Origin: Spisula solida | Taxonomy: Eukaryota; Mollusca; Bivalvia; Venerida; Mactridae | Length of the DNA: 64,000 nt | Assembly: GCA_947247005.1 (NCBI GenBank) | Contig: OX365953.1 | Span: 24,736,784-24,800,783 of the forward strand | Reading direction: 5' to 3' | Shown here: positions 11,301 to 26,370 of the stretch, piece by piece | Layout of the letters: every line of letters starts with the position of its first letter | How positions within the stretch are numbered: position 1 is the first letter of the stretch | The notes under the pieces: generated by a model | Databases searched by the model: none | Told to the model about the DNA's origin: nothing | What the model saw: only the letters and a program-made list of their open reading frames with translations | Program-made: the position numbers and the translations under genes

Positions 11301-13916
11301 CATTTCAATAATGATCTCCCTTGATAAAAATGTCTCATCTTGTCAATTTCTGTAATCGGGTTGTAACCCCTTTATACGCTTTACAGTTTGTTTCAGAAAA
11401 TAATGTGATGGTTATATGGTAGGGTGTAAAATTGATATGGCTATAGTAAAGGGTTAACTAGCCCAGTGAATATTGTGTTTAACTGACTAGTGAAGTTTTC
11501 TGTGCATCATGTACATTAAGCAAATAAGGACAATGTTACTCCTGGTCTGGTTGTTATAAAATGTGACTATAAATGACTGTAACAATATTGATTGACCTGG
11601 AGGGATGCCAAGCTGGTGGTATTAGACCCGTGTCCGCTGGCGAGCTGTAATAGCGGCTATATGTCCCAGAAGGAAAAAAAGAAATAAGTAAATGTAAGTA
11701 CAGGGTTGTAAACGCTTGAAGTTGTCTAGTTTATTATTTAAACGAGGCTTGGCTGCATGGTATCTATGTTATCTTTCAGTAATATAGTTGAATTACAATA
11801 TCCAGCTTTTGAGAAAATGAAGTTGAAGAATTATTCATGGATCCATTTTGAAGTAAGAATTTACAAGCACACCTTCCTGTATTGGTTAAGAGAACATGGA
11901 TAAATGAAATCATTTGTCTTGTTGAACATGTAGAACATGAATACAATAAACACATTGCTTTCTTTCCGTGTGTTTGCGAAGAGCAATACATTATGGCCTT
12001 ATAAAACTTGCAGTACTTTAATAGATGTGTTGTGTAAATCTGTTATTTATTAGTAATAGTTAAGACGTAACTTTAGTCAGGAATAGGACTCAGTTAACCG
12101 GTGTACTTGCAAATATAATGAACATCATATTGATATGCCTAGTCTATCAATAATTTGTGAATACCTTTATAATGAGACAATAACGTTCATTATATCTTTG
12201 CTTGATATTTGTTACAATTGTTTTACCATGTTTTTAGGGAAGAGACAACATGGAGAATACACAAAAAATGATGGCAAGAATTATTGAATATAACAAAACT
12301 GTCTGTGAATCGGAGGCTATCAAAGTGTCCATTGAATTAGAGAAACCGAAAACCAAGCACATAAGTAGGTTTGTTTGTAAACAGTCAATAAATGGATTAA
12401 TTTATGTTAATTTGACAGATGAACCTTTATAAGATCACGAAACTAAATCCCTTTAAATAATTGACATAAAAAAAAGAATTATAACTGACAGGATAATTTC
12501 TGTCAGTATTTCAAATTCACAAATGTCAGAAACCGCAAAATTACCATTTTACCAAATTCTACAATATTTACACGAAAATAATGATTTCATAGTTACAATG
12601 TATATACAATTTGTAAACAATAAAGCTGCAGTTTAGTTAGTTTAGAATTTCTAAGTAAAGGTTAGGGGTAGGAGTTGATAAAACATATTTTTTATATTAT
12701 TCGGTTAATCATTATAGGTTACAAATTAATGAAGAAAACTTGTTTTTTTCTTATTAATGAAGAGGTGACAAAAACATGCATGTTTCTATGTTCTTTATTC
12801 TGTGATTTTCAGCACCATTGATGCAATATGCAGATTATACATTTATAAGTAAAGATTTTGCAGCATGTTTTGGCCACACTAACAAGGAAGATACAGTCAA
12901 GGGATTTATACGTCATTGTAAACCTTGGTAATTATTGATGTGATTTTGCACCGGAAGGTTATGTTGAAATATGAGGAGTTTGTTTTCTATCTGTTTTGTG
13001 TCAAAGTTCCACAGAGTGTATGGTACCATTGGTGTGATGACACAATTGGCACACCCAATGTAGTGTTGCAGTTGTCTCACTCTTTTCCGGTGCAGTGCAC
13101 CAGTAATTCCACTCAATTCCAGTGCGGATTTGCAGTTATTTTACTCACTACCAGTGCAGTAGTGAAGTTATTACATGCACTTCCAATGCAGCATTGCAGT
13201 TATTGCACTCACTTCAAGTTCAGTATTTCAGTCATTGCATTCTTTTCCGGTGTAACAATGATACAATGTCACTTAACTATATAATAGGCATTTATGCACC
13301 TATCAATGGCAGGCTGACCCAGGGGAATTTGACATTTTTACTTTTTCAAAGTCTAAATTCCCACCTTAAAGGCTAGAGCAAGGGCAATTTGTCAAAATCC
13401 CTTCACTGGGGGAAAACATTGATAGGTGCATTACATTCATATAATGTTTTCATGTGCTGTATAACCCTTTAATCCATAAACCATACCCTTTTATTCACTT
13501 TTTTAGGAGATGAGCTAAAATGAGTTCAAATCTCACCAATTTGCAATTGTTAAAAATTATGACTTTCAATTTCAATTTGAAGTTTATGTAAGTGCTTTGA
13601 TGAAACAGCCCACTTAAACTTGTGAATTTATACAATGATCATGTGACTTACATTCTGCTGTTTCAGTGGTGTAGTGATATGTGCGTGGGGTGAGGATGGT
13701 GCTGCTGCATATTGTGGGTCACATGACATTGTGACGTCATCAGTATTCTCGCCGGATAAAGTAATAGATACACTAGGAGCGGGCGATACATTCAATGCTG
13801 CTACTGTATTGGCATTGAATAGTGGCAAATGTTTGAAGGCGGCTATAACTTACGGATGTAGAGTTGCTGGAGCTAAATGTGGAATGAATGGTTACGATGG
13901 TCTCAAAGGGATGTAA
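8362..13916 (+). CDS. KHK: Ketohexokinase copy 2 (complete, seven exons)
   Basis: Complete ketohexokinase of 306 aa (human KHK is 298 aa). Exons: 8362-8462, 8943-9059, 9927-10064, 11780-11852, 12238-12364, 12813-12927 and 13667-13916; total 921 nt. All introns are GT-AG. The start ATG at 8362 gives [18 protein letters not shown], matching the N-terminal beta strand of the family; an inner Met10 is the alternative start. Residues 42-48 are RGGNASN (sugar-binding region). WIHFEGRDN spans the exon 4/5 junction. The pfkB signature LGAGDTFNA places the catalytic Asp at residue 264, followed by [13 protein letters not shown]. The protein ends at KGM, lacking the ESFL tail of copy 1. Exon boundaries correspond to those of vertebrate KHK, where the homologue of exon 3 exists as alternative 3A/3C versions. 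Intron 3 carries the exon-edge array. No signal peptide is evident; likely cytosolic. Confidence 0.93.
9425..9558 (+). repeat. 34-bp x4 repeat with POU octamers, KHK copy 2 intron 2
   Basis: Four units of 'acctgagttagtagacatat...catgcaaatt' with exact 34-bp spacing. Alternating variants (gaaatattggt and gacatatwrgt) give a 68-bp two-unit period. Every unit carries the canonical octamer ATGCAAAT, at 9448, 9482, 9516 and 9550. This is a possible POU-factor site cluster inside the gene; function is inference. Confidence 0.85.
10033..10850 (+). repeat. ~91-bp tandem array made from the exon 3/intron 3 edge of KHK copy 2
   Basis: The genuine exon 3 end (aatggttcacgcactgttg ... gcattaaa, then gtaagt) is followed by eight more copies. 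The 'aatgg' landmarks fall at 10127, 10218, 10309, 10400, 10491, 10579, 10676 and 10764 (spacing 88-97). Each unit has about 50 nt of exon-derived sequence plus about 40 nt of intron start (gttcttcttcttgttcgctg). Most units end the upstream part in an acceptor-like 'acttgcag', and several keep a donor (gtgagt or gtaagt), so 32-nt exon-like cassettes result. The units at 10127 and 10309 have lost the donor GT. Confidence 0.92.
12365..12812. other. KHK copy 2 intron 5
   Basis: Ordinary AT-rich intron with canonical ends (gtaggt at 12365, ttttcag ending at 12812). Nothing else is recognised. In copy 1 the equivalent intron has a GC donor. Confidence 0.7.
13000..13260. repeat. Degenerate ~42-bp tandem repeat in KHK copy 2 intron 6
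   Basis: About five to six loosely repeated segments of the form 'gcagttattgcactcacttc' and 'cagtgcagtattgcag' lie downstream of exon 6. Open frames here are by-products of the repeat. Divergence suggests an old array. Confidence 0.6.
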
Positions 13917-15060
13917 TCATTGTTATGACTGCTCTCGTCATCTCTTCATTTCATTACTTCTAATTTTACCTCTAGTTTTACCTCTATTTTTACGTCGTAA
14001 CATTTTTTCAGTTTTTCTGTATTCAACAGCGAGTACTAACCTGCTTTTGTGTATTTTGCCAGACTTTCATGACGTTTCAGCACATTTTGTGTATCCAATA
14101 TCATGTGTAATTTTATTATACTCTGAGATTTGCGTGATACGCCCTTTTCATATAAGTCACGTTATTATTGTTGCATTTCTATATTTTATCATCATTTTGA
14201 TTGTATGTGTCGTCTGTTTTATGTTTGTTTTGTACATATTTTTTATTTCACCTTATGTTTTATTCTACTCATGCTGACGGGTAATAATGTACAGTTGAGA
14301 TAAGATATGTGCATGGAGTCCATTCAAAGCGTATAACAAAGCTTTCATAAGACTTAGTTCTATTGAACGTGTACAAACTGAAACTGAAACAGACAAATTA
14401 TTTTTTGAAATCAGAAAATGCATTTTTTGATATCAGAAAGTGCATTTCTTTATATCAAGACGTCGATTACTTAAAATGTGGTAATAATAGATTAAGTCTT
14501 TGAAAATCCAAGTGTCGTAGACATGTTTTAGAATCATTATAACGACATGTCCAGGTTGTTAATTCAATTGAGTATGGTAACGGCTTTCAGAAATAACACG
14601 GTGAACTAACATTTTTTTAGTTGGCCACCTTACATTTTGGAAGTTAATCCCCCAGCTGTGTGCATACCCTTAGATAAAACCACAGATGTCCGTATAGATT
14701 TTTTAAACCATTATAGTTTGTTGGTAACCTATATATTATAAACTACCAAATGATGAAAAACGTTACTCGGGAATTTCTTCCTTAAACGCACGGGGGTTTA
14801 GACATTCAGTCAGTTGGATACGTCTAATATTCTCTTGAGACGACCCCCTCAACACAATCCGTTTATCAGGTTTATTTTTCAGTTTCAGTTCGTACAATTC
14901 AATTGAGATTAAAGTGTTCAACCTTTCTGTTGTGCGATTGTGTATTTTGTGAAGTGCAATTGTGTTACACTAAGTCGTAATAACATATGATGTTCTGTTC
15001 TATTTGCTTTATAAGGTATTTATGTCCTACCTCTATCGTCACTGTATGTAGTCGTTTATT
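13917..15060. other. 3' flank of KHK copy 2
   Basis: T-rich sequence after the stop codon, probably 3' UTR at its start. No AATAAA lies close by; an ATTAAA at 14908-14913 is a weak candidate. The long open frame at 13888-14277 is a T-rich run of hydrophobic codons that starts inside the KHK exon in another frame, and is not supported as a gene. Confidence 0.45.
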
Positions 15061-15064
15061 GTTT

Positions 15065-16025
15065 AATTAATCCCCCGCCACGAAGTGGGAGGGGATTATA
15101 GGAATGGTCTCCGTCCGTGCGTGCGTCCGTAACAAAATCGTGTCCGCTCTATAACTTTTTAATGCCTTGGCCGAATTGCATGAAACTCATACCAAATGTG
15201 TAACTAATAAAGACGACGTGCAGAACACATATTCCAACCATGCCGGTTCAAGGTCAAGGTCACAATTCAAGGTCAAAGGTTTGAATCTTACTTTTTGTGT
15301 CCGTTCCATAACTTTTTAATGCCTAGGCCGACTTGCATGAAACTCATACCAAATGTTTAAGTAATAATGACGACATGCAGAACCCATATCCCAACCATGC
15401 CGGTTCAAGGTCAAGGTCACAATTTAAGGTCAAAGGTTTGAATCCTACATTTCATGTCCATTCAATAACTTTTTGTTAATGTCTGGGCCGATTTGCATGA
15501 AACTCATACCAAATGTGTAACAAATGAAGACGACATGCCGAACCCACATTCCAACCATGCCATGTCAATGTCACAATTCAAGGTCAAAGGTTTGAATCTT
15601 GCATTTCGTTTCCGTTCCATAACTTTTTAATGCCTGTGCCGAATTGCATGGAATGCATACCAAATGCGTAACTAATAAAGATGAGGTGCAGTACCCACAT
15701 TCCAATCATGTCGGTTCAAGGTCAAGGTCACAATTTAAGGTCAAAGGTATGAATCTTACATTGGTGTCTGTTCCATAACATTTTAATGCCTGAGCCAAAT
15801 TGCATGAAACTCATACCAAATATGTAACTTATGATGACAACCTGCAGAACCATGCTGGTTCAAGGTCAAGGTCACAGTTAAAGGTCAAAAGTTTAAATCT
15901 TACATTTTATATCAGCTCTTTAACTTTTTAATGCCTGTGCCAATTTGCATGAACTCATAGCAAATGTGTAACTTATTGGACAATTTCATTGTTCATTAAT
16001 GCGGCGGGGGATTATAGCCGTCTTT
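15065..16025. mobile_element. Non-autonomous element with CCCCCGCC termini and internal ~155-bp repeats
   Basis: The left terminus is ttaatcccccgccacgaag, with a local hairpin (tcccccgccacgaagtggga). The right terminus (gcggcgggggattata, about 16000-16016) is its inverted partner. Inside are five to six diverged units of about 155 bp: 'ccataactttttaatgcctg', 'gcatgaaactcataccaaat' and 'ggttcaaggtcaaggtcaca'. No ORF. The layout recurs in the elements at 27150-28105 and 58395-58795 with different sequence. Confidence 0.75.
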
Positions 16026-19000
16026 TGGACTGCCTTGCTATGTTTATATCGATGAATATGTCTATTTCTTGTCTCATTTCACTCTTTGAAACATTTAAAC
16101 ACTTTAGTACGAATTTGAGATGAGTACGAAGAAAGCTTTATAAATAACCAAGGAGCCTGATCAGTGGCAATGTAAATACATTGTATGCTCATGTTGCTAT
16201 ACGTCATGCATTCAAGCAATGGAGGAAATAAAATCATCTACTTTGGGAGCATCTGTTGGATCTACCGATGCTTTTTTAATTCTCAATATTAGTATGTACT
16301 TGACTTTATAAAATAAGAATATTGCCAACAATTTGTGTTCTATATATTAGAGGTGTTGAAACTGTAATTGCTGGTAGAGCATCGTATGTGATGCAAGATA
16401 CACTTAACCGATTTAAAAACGCAACAGTGGGATTTTGATAAATTTAAGTCAGTTTGGGTGCTTCAATTCTATTGAAATTTTACATGTAATAAAATCAACA
16501 CATGAAATCATAGATGTGCAAATTTCATGGTAATCAAGGTTTAGATGGTCACAAAACCAAACCACGAAATGTATTGATCGACAATGTCAAGTTCGCAAAA
16601 TTAATAATGTATTTATAAGCTGCATCCTGCTATAAAAATCAGGCGCCTTTGCCTCATTGGCGGGAAAATAAAGTGTTGTAGGATGTTGTTCCACACAAGT
16701 ATGATGAAAACACGTATCAATCCAAACGTTCAGAAGTTTCTGCTTAATGATGCACTTCTTGACGGCCATTTGTGTCTGCCTTCAAATTTCGTTTCACGAG
16801 TAAAAATGCAATGACCTCCACAGCCTCAACATGAGCTGTCAGCGAGTTTTTGCCCATCTAGCATAGGCTGCATTGTGTCCAATGGTTAAGAATGTACATT
16901 TCTTATGTCTATGACATCTCAAACCCGTAACCGGAAGTGGATAATGGAATATGTCAAGATAAATAAGAAGGCAGACAAAATGAAGCGATTTTTAACATGG
17001 GCCATAATAAACATTAATCAAAATGTTACGGAATGAATATTTTAGCAAAATTACTTAATTGTACGCATCATTGCCTTCAAATTTTAGGTATAACAGAAAA
17101 TATGTTTGACCGGAAGTGACGTCTTTAAAAAAACATTCGTTTGGTGCCATCATGTTTACGCGCTTGTATCGTCGGTATATCTGACGCAGACAATCGTATG
17201 TGTAAACTGTCTCTTGGAAACACTATGCAAGTCTAAATATCGTCGACAGACGACAGTTCATCTACTTTGTCATGATAAAACGTCACATAACTGCTTAAAG
17301 CAAGTCGAAGGCGCCAGGATGTTATGTATCCTAAAAGCGTGGTACCGTATACAACGCACTTCAAAATTTAATTTTATGTTTTTTTGTTGGGGTATCGTTT
17401 CTTGTTAAATTGTCGGTCAAATCGACACGCCCAGTGGTTTTGCTCACGCGTCACGTGTAAATAATGAAACTGACGCCACTGTGACGTAATGGGCTAAATT
17501 GAAATATTTTTTGGTAGAAAATCGTACCAGGCATAAGACTAGCGTCCCATTCATTGGTTTAAACTCCAATAAAATTTAAATAATAATTAATACAAAAAAT
17601 ACCGACCCCCAAAATAGTTGCGTTTCTAAATCGGTTAAGTGTATATGTGAAAAGTTATTAAAAGAAAATGAAAAACGGATGTCTGGTTTTTGAAAAGTAA
17701 AAACCATTCCCCTGCCTGACATTCCCTTTTGAAGACAAAAATGTATGATAGTATTGTAATTAATTAACCATGACCTAAACAAGTTAGTTAGCTCTATGGC
17801 TGTTAATGTAATAGCTCGTCCTACATCTAAACATACGTAGAAGCTAGTAAATATTTTATCTCTTAAACTCAAAATGCCTGATAAAAAGCCAGAATATGGG
17901 CTTTTTACATTTTTACATGTAAATTTTGCATGTGCTTATCCACGTGTGATCTTCAACAAACATCATCTGATGGTGAAAGTCCCTAGAGTATTGTACGTCA
18001 ATGTTCAACATTCAAATGGCTTGTTCACGTACCAGTGGTTATCGTGCAGATCGTAGACTATTCGTGTAACATCCTTAATATTGATGACATTGCTATGAAA
18101 CTTAAAATCGTAATTAATTAAACATTTCTAATATGTATGCTGTAAAACATGGATACAGTATATGTACTATTTGCCGAGTTTCCAGTGTCCATAGCAACAT
18201 AGCTTCTTAATTCATATGACAGTAACTGATTCATTGATGCTTATGCTAAATGGTTACTGAGCCCAAGAAAATGCATTTATTAATTAAAATTCAGAATGAT
18301 TACATTAAAAATGTTTGAAGGAATATGTGACGTTACCATGACGTTGCGAGTAACAGTGTGCTCCGGGTACGTCTTAGTGGGTTATTGCTTTCGGTAACTG
18401 TAGTTAGTTCCCATTGATATTCAAAGAGAGTGGTGTCATTGCAGAATCTCTTACCAAAGTCCGTTTTCGTTTAAGAGTCAGTGATAAGTTTATTATCTAC
18501 ATGTATTACAACACTGGATCTATAAGTCAATAATTTCAAGCCATCAAATTACGGTATGTGCAATGTTCCATGACAGTTAACTGAAAGAACATGATGATAA
18601 TGGTTTTCCCTGTTATGAAATATTGATCGTAGGTTTAGTTACGACAAATTTATACCGCCAACTTGAGACAACGTTTGTGCGGGAATCCAATTTTCACCTA
18701 TAACGGCCTTTCTAACTCCAAACATTTTGGAATATCTTTAAGGCAAGATTGCTATTAATTTCGCCTGCTTGTATGACAAACATTTTGCCGTGAATAAAGT
18801 AGAGCTTATGCAAGTAGCCTATGGTAGTATATATCTACTTAACATGAGCTATACACGCGCATTTCGTGTTTCTGACCACTCGGTGTACAAAATACATATT
18901 CGAACAGAATAGAGTAAAAATTTATTCAACTGCATTGTGTGATTCTCATAATTGGATTAAAAAAGATGTTAATCGAATATTGATACCACTTTCCTGATAC

Positions 19001-19390
19001 ATGTATCCATCGCCACGAGGGTATAAAAAGTCTGTAAGTCTACCTTGGGTAATGTTGAAAGCTGCTTGGATACAATGGTTTGAAATGAAAGAACAACCCG
19101 CCTTATACTGCTACAAAACTGTATTTGATTTCATTGATACTTTATATATACAATATAACGGTATGAATACTAGTATGTCAAATGTAACGATTTTGGTGTA
19201 GCGATGGTTTCTGTAAAATTATGATACACTTCATGTTTTATATATTTATGCTTGTTTTGATATTCGTTGAAGTCTGAATGATACAAATATTTTTCACATT
19301 TGCACTGGGAAGATTGTGTATACCAAACTGTGTTCACTATATCTCATGAAGGACAAGAGCCTGGAAAATTGAGAAAAAGTCGTTATATAT
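16026..19390. other. Intergenic region between KHK copy 2 and alpha-tubulin
   Basis: No recognised exon. Around 16930-17490 there is a locally CpG-richer block with two CCGGAAGTG (ETS-type) sites, at 16931 and 17110. The second is joined to TGACGTC, with TCACGTG (17451) and TGACGTAA (17482) further on. This looks promoter-like but no gene is visible nearby. The rest is AT-rich and featureless. Confidence 0.4.
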
Positions 19391-19392
19391 TT

Positions 19393-19398
19393 TTTAAT
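19393..19398 (-). promoter_or_regulatory. Candidate poly(A) signal ATTAAA, alpha-tubulin
   Basis: ATTAAA on the minus strand, 22 bp past the stop codon. It would give a very short 3' UTR; a farther signal could be the real one. Confidence 0.35.
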
Positions 19399-19420
19399 AT
19401 CTATAATCATAGACTGATGC

Positions 19421-22412
<2,992 letters not shown>

Positions 22413-22506
22413 GATTGTATTTGTTTGTTTCCACAAAGGTGTATTCCACAAAATATATGATGAATTCGTGGACTCGGTTCTAATGTTAATAGTTTGTAGT
22501 TCCCAC

Positions 22507-22514
22507 TATTTATA
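22507..22514 (-). promoter_or_regulatory. TATA box of the alpha-tubulin gene
   Basis: TATAAATA on the minus strand, 95 bp upstream of the ATG. Transcription would start near 22480, giving a 5' UTR of about 70 nt. Exon 1 ends exactly after the ATG. Confidence 0.7.
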
Positions 22515-24350
22515 CTTGATACCCGGTTGCCATGAGACTGCGAGTATCACGCATCACATATGATGTCTATATTAATAATGCATGTTGTTCTGGTCACGCT
22601 TTGGAAAGTCCTTGATCAAGCTTTGATCAATGAGTGTATGATACGTAACACGCATAACTCGGGGGAATATGTTTTATTCCGATGTAGTGGAAATTATCAC
22701 GTTTTGTGTCAAGTTTCAGTTGATATATTTATGACTTTCTAACGTATTCTTTTTATGGTTCATTAGTAAGTTGAATAACAGTTTAAACTTAAAATCAGTA
22801 CTCTTCCTTACTCGCATGCTTCTCTTTCGAGTAGACCTATAATGCCCATGAACTCGAATTAACTGTCATAAAGTTGTACAGACCAGAAATTGGTATGCCC
22901 AGGATGACATTAAAAGTATTAAGTGCGAGTAACATGCTATTTGGTTTTTATACCATTAGATCTACGCTTTAATGTTGAAAATATTACCCTATTCTGCTTT
23001 TTTACGATAAGGTCTACATGTATACATCGTTTTCATAATTCGGGAAAATATTTTTTGAGGAAAACTGAGATACAGCGTTGTGAAAATCAGACAATGCAAT
23101 TAATACATCTTCCCAGCAACAATGATGTAAACTTCATTTTAACAAATGAATATTCCACCATCGACTATACGATCAATAAATAAGTCAAGCAAACATGAAA
23201 AAGAATACGAATTGTTTTACACTCAAAGCAAGATAAAAATAAATGACAAATTAATGAGAAAATAAACAATTAGTTGCTATGGCTATCTGGATGTTTGATG
23301 GTGTTGCTTTTCATTATCATTTTTGTAGTGAAAGTCTATTTTCAGCTACCCAAAGTCATTGAGTCGCAAGGCGATTGTAAGGGCTCACTGGCAATCACAG
23401 CACATACGCTTTTGACTATAAGGCATCTATTCATAAATTTGGGTGAATTAGACAACGTACGTGGGTTATTCTTACTCAGAGGCACAGACGTGGATCGAAC
23501 TCAGGATATTTCGACCCCAAAGCGCGCTCCCTGGTATCTTGAGTACACCGCTCCCAAAAGTCCCATAATACACATACAAAATGTATGTCTTATCATTATA
23601 ACCGCATGCCATACGAAAATACTTGTCCCGATATGGCACAGTCATATACCAATGGGAAGCTAAATTGGACATCTTTTTTGGAATTTATCGAAAATGGCGT
23701 TTCAAAAGAAAATTGATGCCTGTCTTGCATTGATTATAACATGGCAAAGTAATTGAATAAACCTTAAAATGTTAGCTTTTCGTAAACAGAATTGATGTGT
23801 GATCAATAAATACCCGGGGAATGCTCATATGTCTTGCATAGTAATAATTTATTGTAAATGAACACAATCTTCAGAATATGCTTGTAGGTTCATTTCATAC
23901 GGATCGTTGTTATTGACCGAAGTTTAAACGAACGCAGTAGTCAATTGTCGTCGGGCGGTCTCAATTTCATTATATTCCATCGGTCATATGCACTGGGCAA
24001 AATGTGACGGTCTGTTCGTGTGTTTGCAATGGTATGATTTGTTAAAGGGTGGAATTTAAATGTACGCATGTATATAAGGCGTTTGTTTCAACCGGTCGCA
24101 TGTCTTTTGACATTGAATATTCATTGGACGATTCAATGAGGTAAAACACGTATCATTGTCGTTAAAATAGTGTTGAATTTTGTACACATGTTCTGTACAA
24201 TTCAATTTAACAGTTAGTATACGGACACAGTCAGTGGTTGCTTAAATGTTGGTACGAGCTTAAAATTACCTGTTTGTAAAATAGGCTGGAAACATAACTA
24301 ATGGTCAAGCAGATGACATGTGGCATGTAAAAAATCCTACTTTAAAGGGG
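22515..24350. other. Intergenic region upstream of alpha-tubulin
   Basis: AT-rich, no recognised gene. An open frame at 23274-23663 starts with a hydrophobic stretch but matches no family I know. It overlaps a B-box-like segment on the minus strand (GAGTTCGATCCACG, about 23486-23500), which suggests a decayed tRNA-derived SINE. Confidence 0.4.
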
Positions 24351-24546
24351 CATGCCCAAAAACTGGAGTGTCTTGGTTTGCATACCACACAATTGCGTTT
24401 ATCACTTGTAAAACCAACTATTACCGAAAAGTCAAATATTTCGAAAATTTTTACAGGGCTTTCATTATTTGACTAAATTAGATATTAAAATGATACCAAT
24501 TTGATTGCTATTCGAGACACTTCAGTTCCAGTGCATATCCCTTTAA
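24351..24546. mobile_element. MITE with TTTAAAGGGGCATGCCC termini (copy 1)
   Basis: The left end tttaaaggggcatgccc and right end gtgcatatccctttaa form imperfect TIRs around about 165 bp. The same element occurs at 41182-41522 in the same orientation (shared aaaactggagtgtcttggtt and ttgtaaaaccaactattacc). TTAA at both ends suggests a TTAA target. No ORF. Confidence 0.75.
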
Positions 24547-24864
24547 CATTAACCAACAAGGGAGACTACTTTTTTATAGTTATACAATTTGTAACAGTAA
24601 CAGTTATCATAGTTCTGTTCCTTGACGATCTAAAACTTAAACCAGACATTCTATACTGAGTAACCTAGGAAATATTCACGTTTTTTCCATAAAATTAAGA
24701 ATTCCGATATCTTATGTCCTACGAATTGGATGTAATGAAAGGTTAGTGGTATTCCATATCGTTCTAGTTCTAAGAATATGACTCATTTGATCTACTAATC
24801 TTTGAAATCATGTTTACAAATTGTTATATTGTAAGAGGCTGATTGGAGCTAGGCGAAGAATCAC

Positions 24865-25594
24865 GGAGCCACTAAGCAAGATAGAGTATCGTAGGGATCC
24901 CAGATCCACTAAGCAAGATAGAGTCTCATAGGGATCCCAGATCCACTAAGCAAGATAGAGTATCGTAGGGATCCCGGAGCCACTAAGCAAGATATAGTCT
25001 CGTAGGGATCCCAGAGCCACTAAGCAAGATAGAGTCTCGTAGGGATCCCAGAGCCACTAAGCAAGATATAGTCTCATAGGGATCCCAGATCCACTAAGAA
25101 AGATATTGTCTCATAGGGATCCGGCCAGAGCCACTAAGCAAGATAGAGTCTCGTAGGGATCCCAGAGCCACTAAGCAAGATAGAGTCTCATTGGGATCCC
25201 AGAGCAACTAAGCAAGATAGAGTCTCATTGGGATCCCAGAGCAACTAAGCAAGATAGAGTCTCGTAGGGATCCCAGAGCCACTAAGCAAGATAGAGTCTC
25301 ATTGGGATCCCAGAGCAACTAAGCAAGATAGAGTCTCGTAGGGATCCCAGAGCCACTAAGCAAGATAGAGTCTCATTGGGATCCCAGAGCAACTAAGCAA
25401 GATAGAGTCTCGTAGGGATCCCAGAGCCACTAAGCAAGATAGAGTCTCATTGGGATCCCAGAGCAACTAAGCAAGATAGAGTCTCGTAGGGATCCCAGAG
25501 CCACTAAGCAAGATAGAGTCTCATTGGGATCCCAGAGCAACTAAGCAAGATAGAGTCTCGTAGGGATCCCAGATCCACTAAGCAAGATAGAGTC
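24865..25594. repeat. 37-bp satellite array with 74-bp higher-order unit
   Basis: About 20 copies of ccactaagcaagatagagtc followed by tcgtagggatcccagag. Each unit contains the palindrome GGGATCCC. From about 25140 on, units strictly alternate between 'ctcgtaggg...gagcc' and 'ctcattggg...gagca', giving a 74-bp two-unit period. No unique spacers, so it is not a CRISPR. Confidence 0.95.
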
Positions 25595-26139
25595 AAAAAC
25601 AACGTTTCCTAACCAGGATGGTTTATTAATGACTTTCCACGCCAGGAGATTAATGAAGTGTTTGTATTACAGTAAAGTTATTAATATTCGCGGAGGATTA
25701 AATTTCACGAATGGACTATCGCAATATTCAACCCCTCAAATAATCATTCTCGTTCCCCAGAGTATTCTTCGTCCGAAACATACGGTAGTCTGGGAACTTG
25801 ACTAACCACTGATGTATGAGGATGCAAAAAATGGACCTGATAAAAATCACAACTAGATATTTTCCCAATGTTTCATATCCGTGAATTAAAGCAGCCGCAA
25901 CATAACTATTTTATCATAAACCGCGAAATTTGATACCCGCGAATATTAAATTGTTTGCATTATATGTAGAACGGTAGTTTGGGATAGTGAGAGGTTATGC
26001 AAGATTATGTTAAACAATAATGTAAGAATGTGAGAGCTCTATAACATAATACTGTTAGATTAGAAAATTTCGCGAGGTCAAAATTCGTGAATTTTTAATT
26101 GGCAGTATTTTATACTAATTTATTTTAGGTCGATTGTGA
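25595..26139. other. Unassigned AT-rich spacer
   Basis: No exon, tandem array or TIR element recognised. It contains scattered 'cgcgaatattaaatt' and 'cgtgaattaaa' motifs of the type found in many dispersed repeats, so old repeat remnants are likely. Confidence 0.35.
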
Positions 26140-26370
26140 AACAAGTTTTTCAAACTTGTATTAATTACTATCGACACCTCATTCTTGAAGTTGTCCATCG
26201 CAACAAGTGTATGAGTGTAGAGAAGCCAATTTCCCTTTTATGCTGAGCATCTAGCAAGGGAATTTCTGGTACCATTTTTATTTCGTCTTTGGTATGATGC
26301 GGTCAGGGATCGAACCCGTGACCTCCCACACTCGAAGTAAACGCTCAACCACTAGGCTAGGAGGCGGTAG
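26140..26370 (-). mobile_element. tRNA-derived SINE
   Basis: The minus strand shows an RNA polymerase III promoter: A box TAGCCTAGTGGTTGAGCG (26359-26342) and B box GGTTCGATCCC (26316-26306), spaced as in a tRNA. The acceptor stem does not pair, so it is not a functional tRNA gene. A body follows (agaaattcccttgctagatg; ctcagcat). Target-site repeats not determined. Confidence 0.75.

Noticed and set aside
13888..14277. 129-codon hydrophobic frame downstream of KHK copy 2
   Set aside because: Starts inside the KHK exon in another frame and is T-rich sequence (Phe/Leu/Ile codons); no family match.
17106..17408. 100-codon frame near the ETS/CRE-like sites
   Set aside because: Unrecognised composition with no domain and no adjoining exons; only the motif cluster is reported.
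23274..23663. 129-codon frame with a hydrophobic N-terminus
   Set aside because: No recognised family, no splice or promoter context, and it overlaps a probable decayed SINE.
24865..25594. CRISPR-like regular repeat
   Set aside because: Repeats are directly adjacent with no unique spacers, and the DNA is eukaryotic; it is a satellite.
26290..26370. Possible tRNA gene (good A and B boxes, minus strand)
   Set aside because: No acceptor-stem pairing and a SINE-like body follows; called as a SINE.
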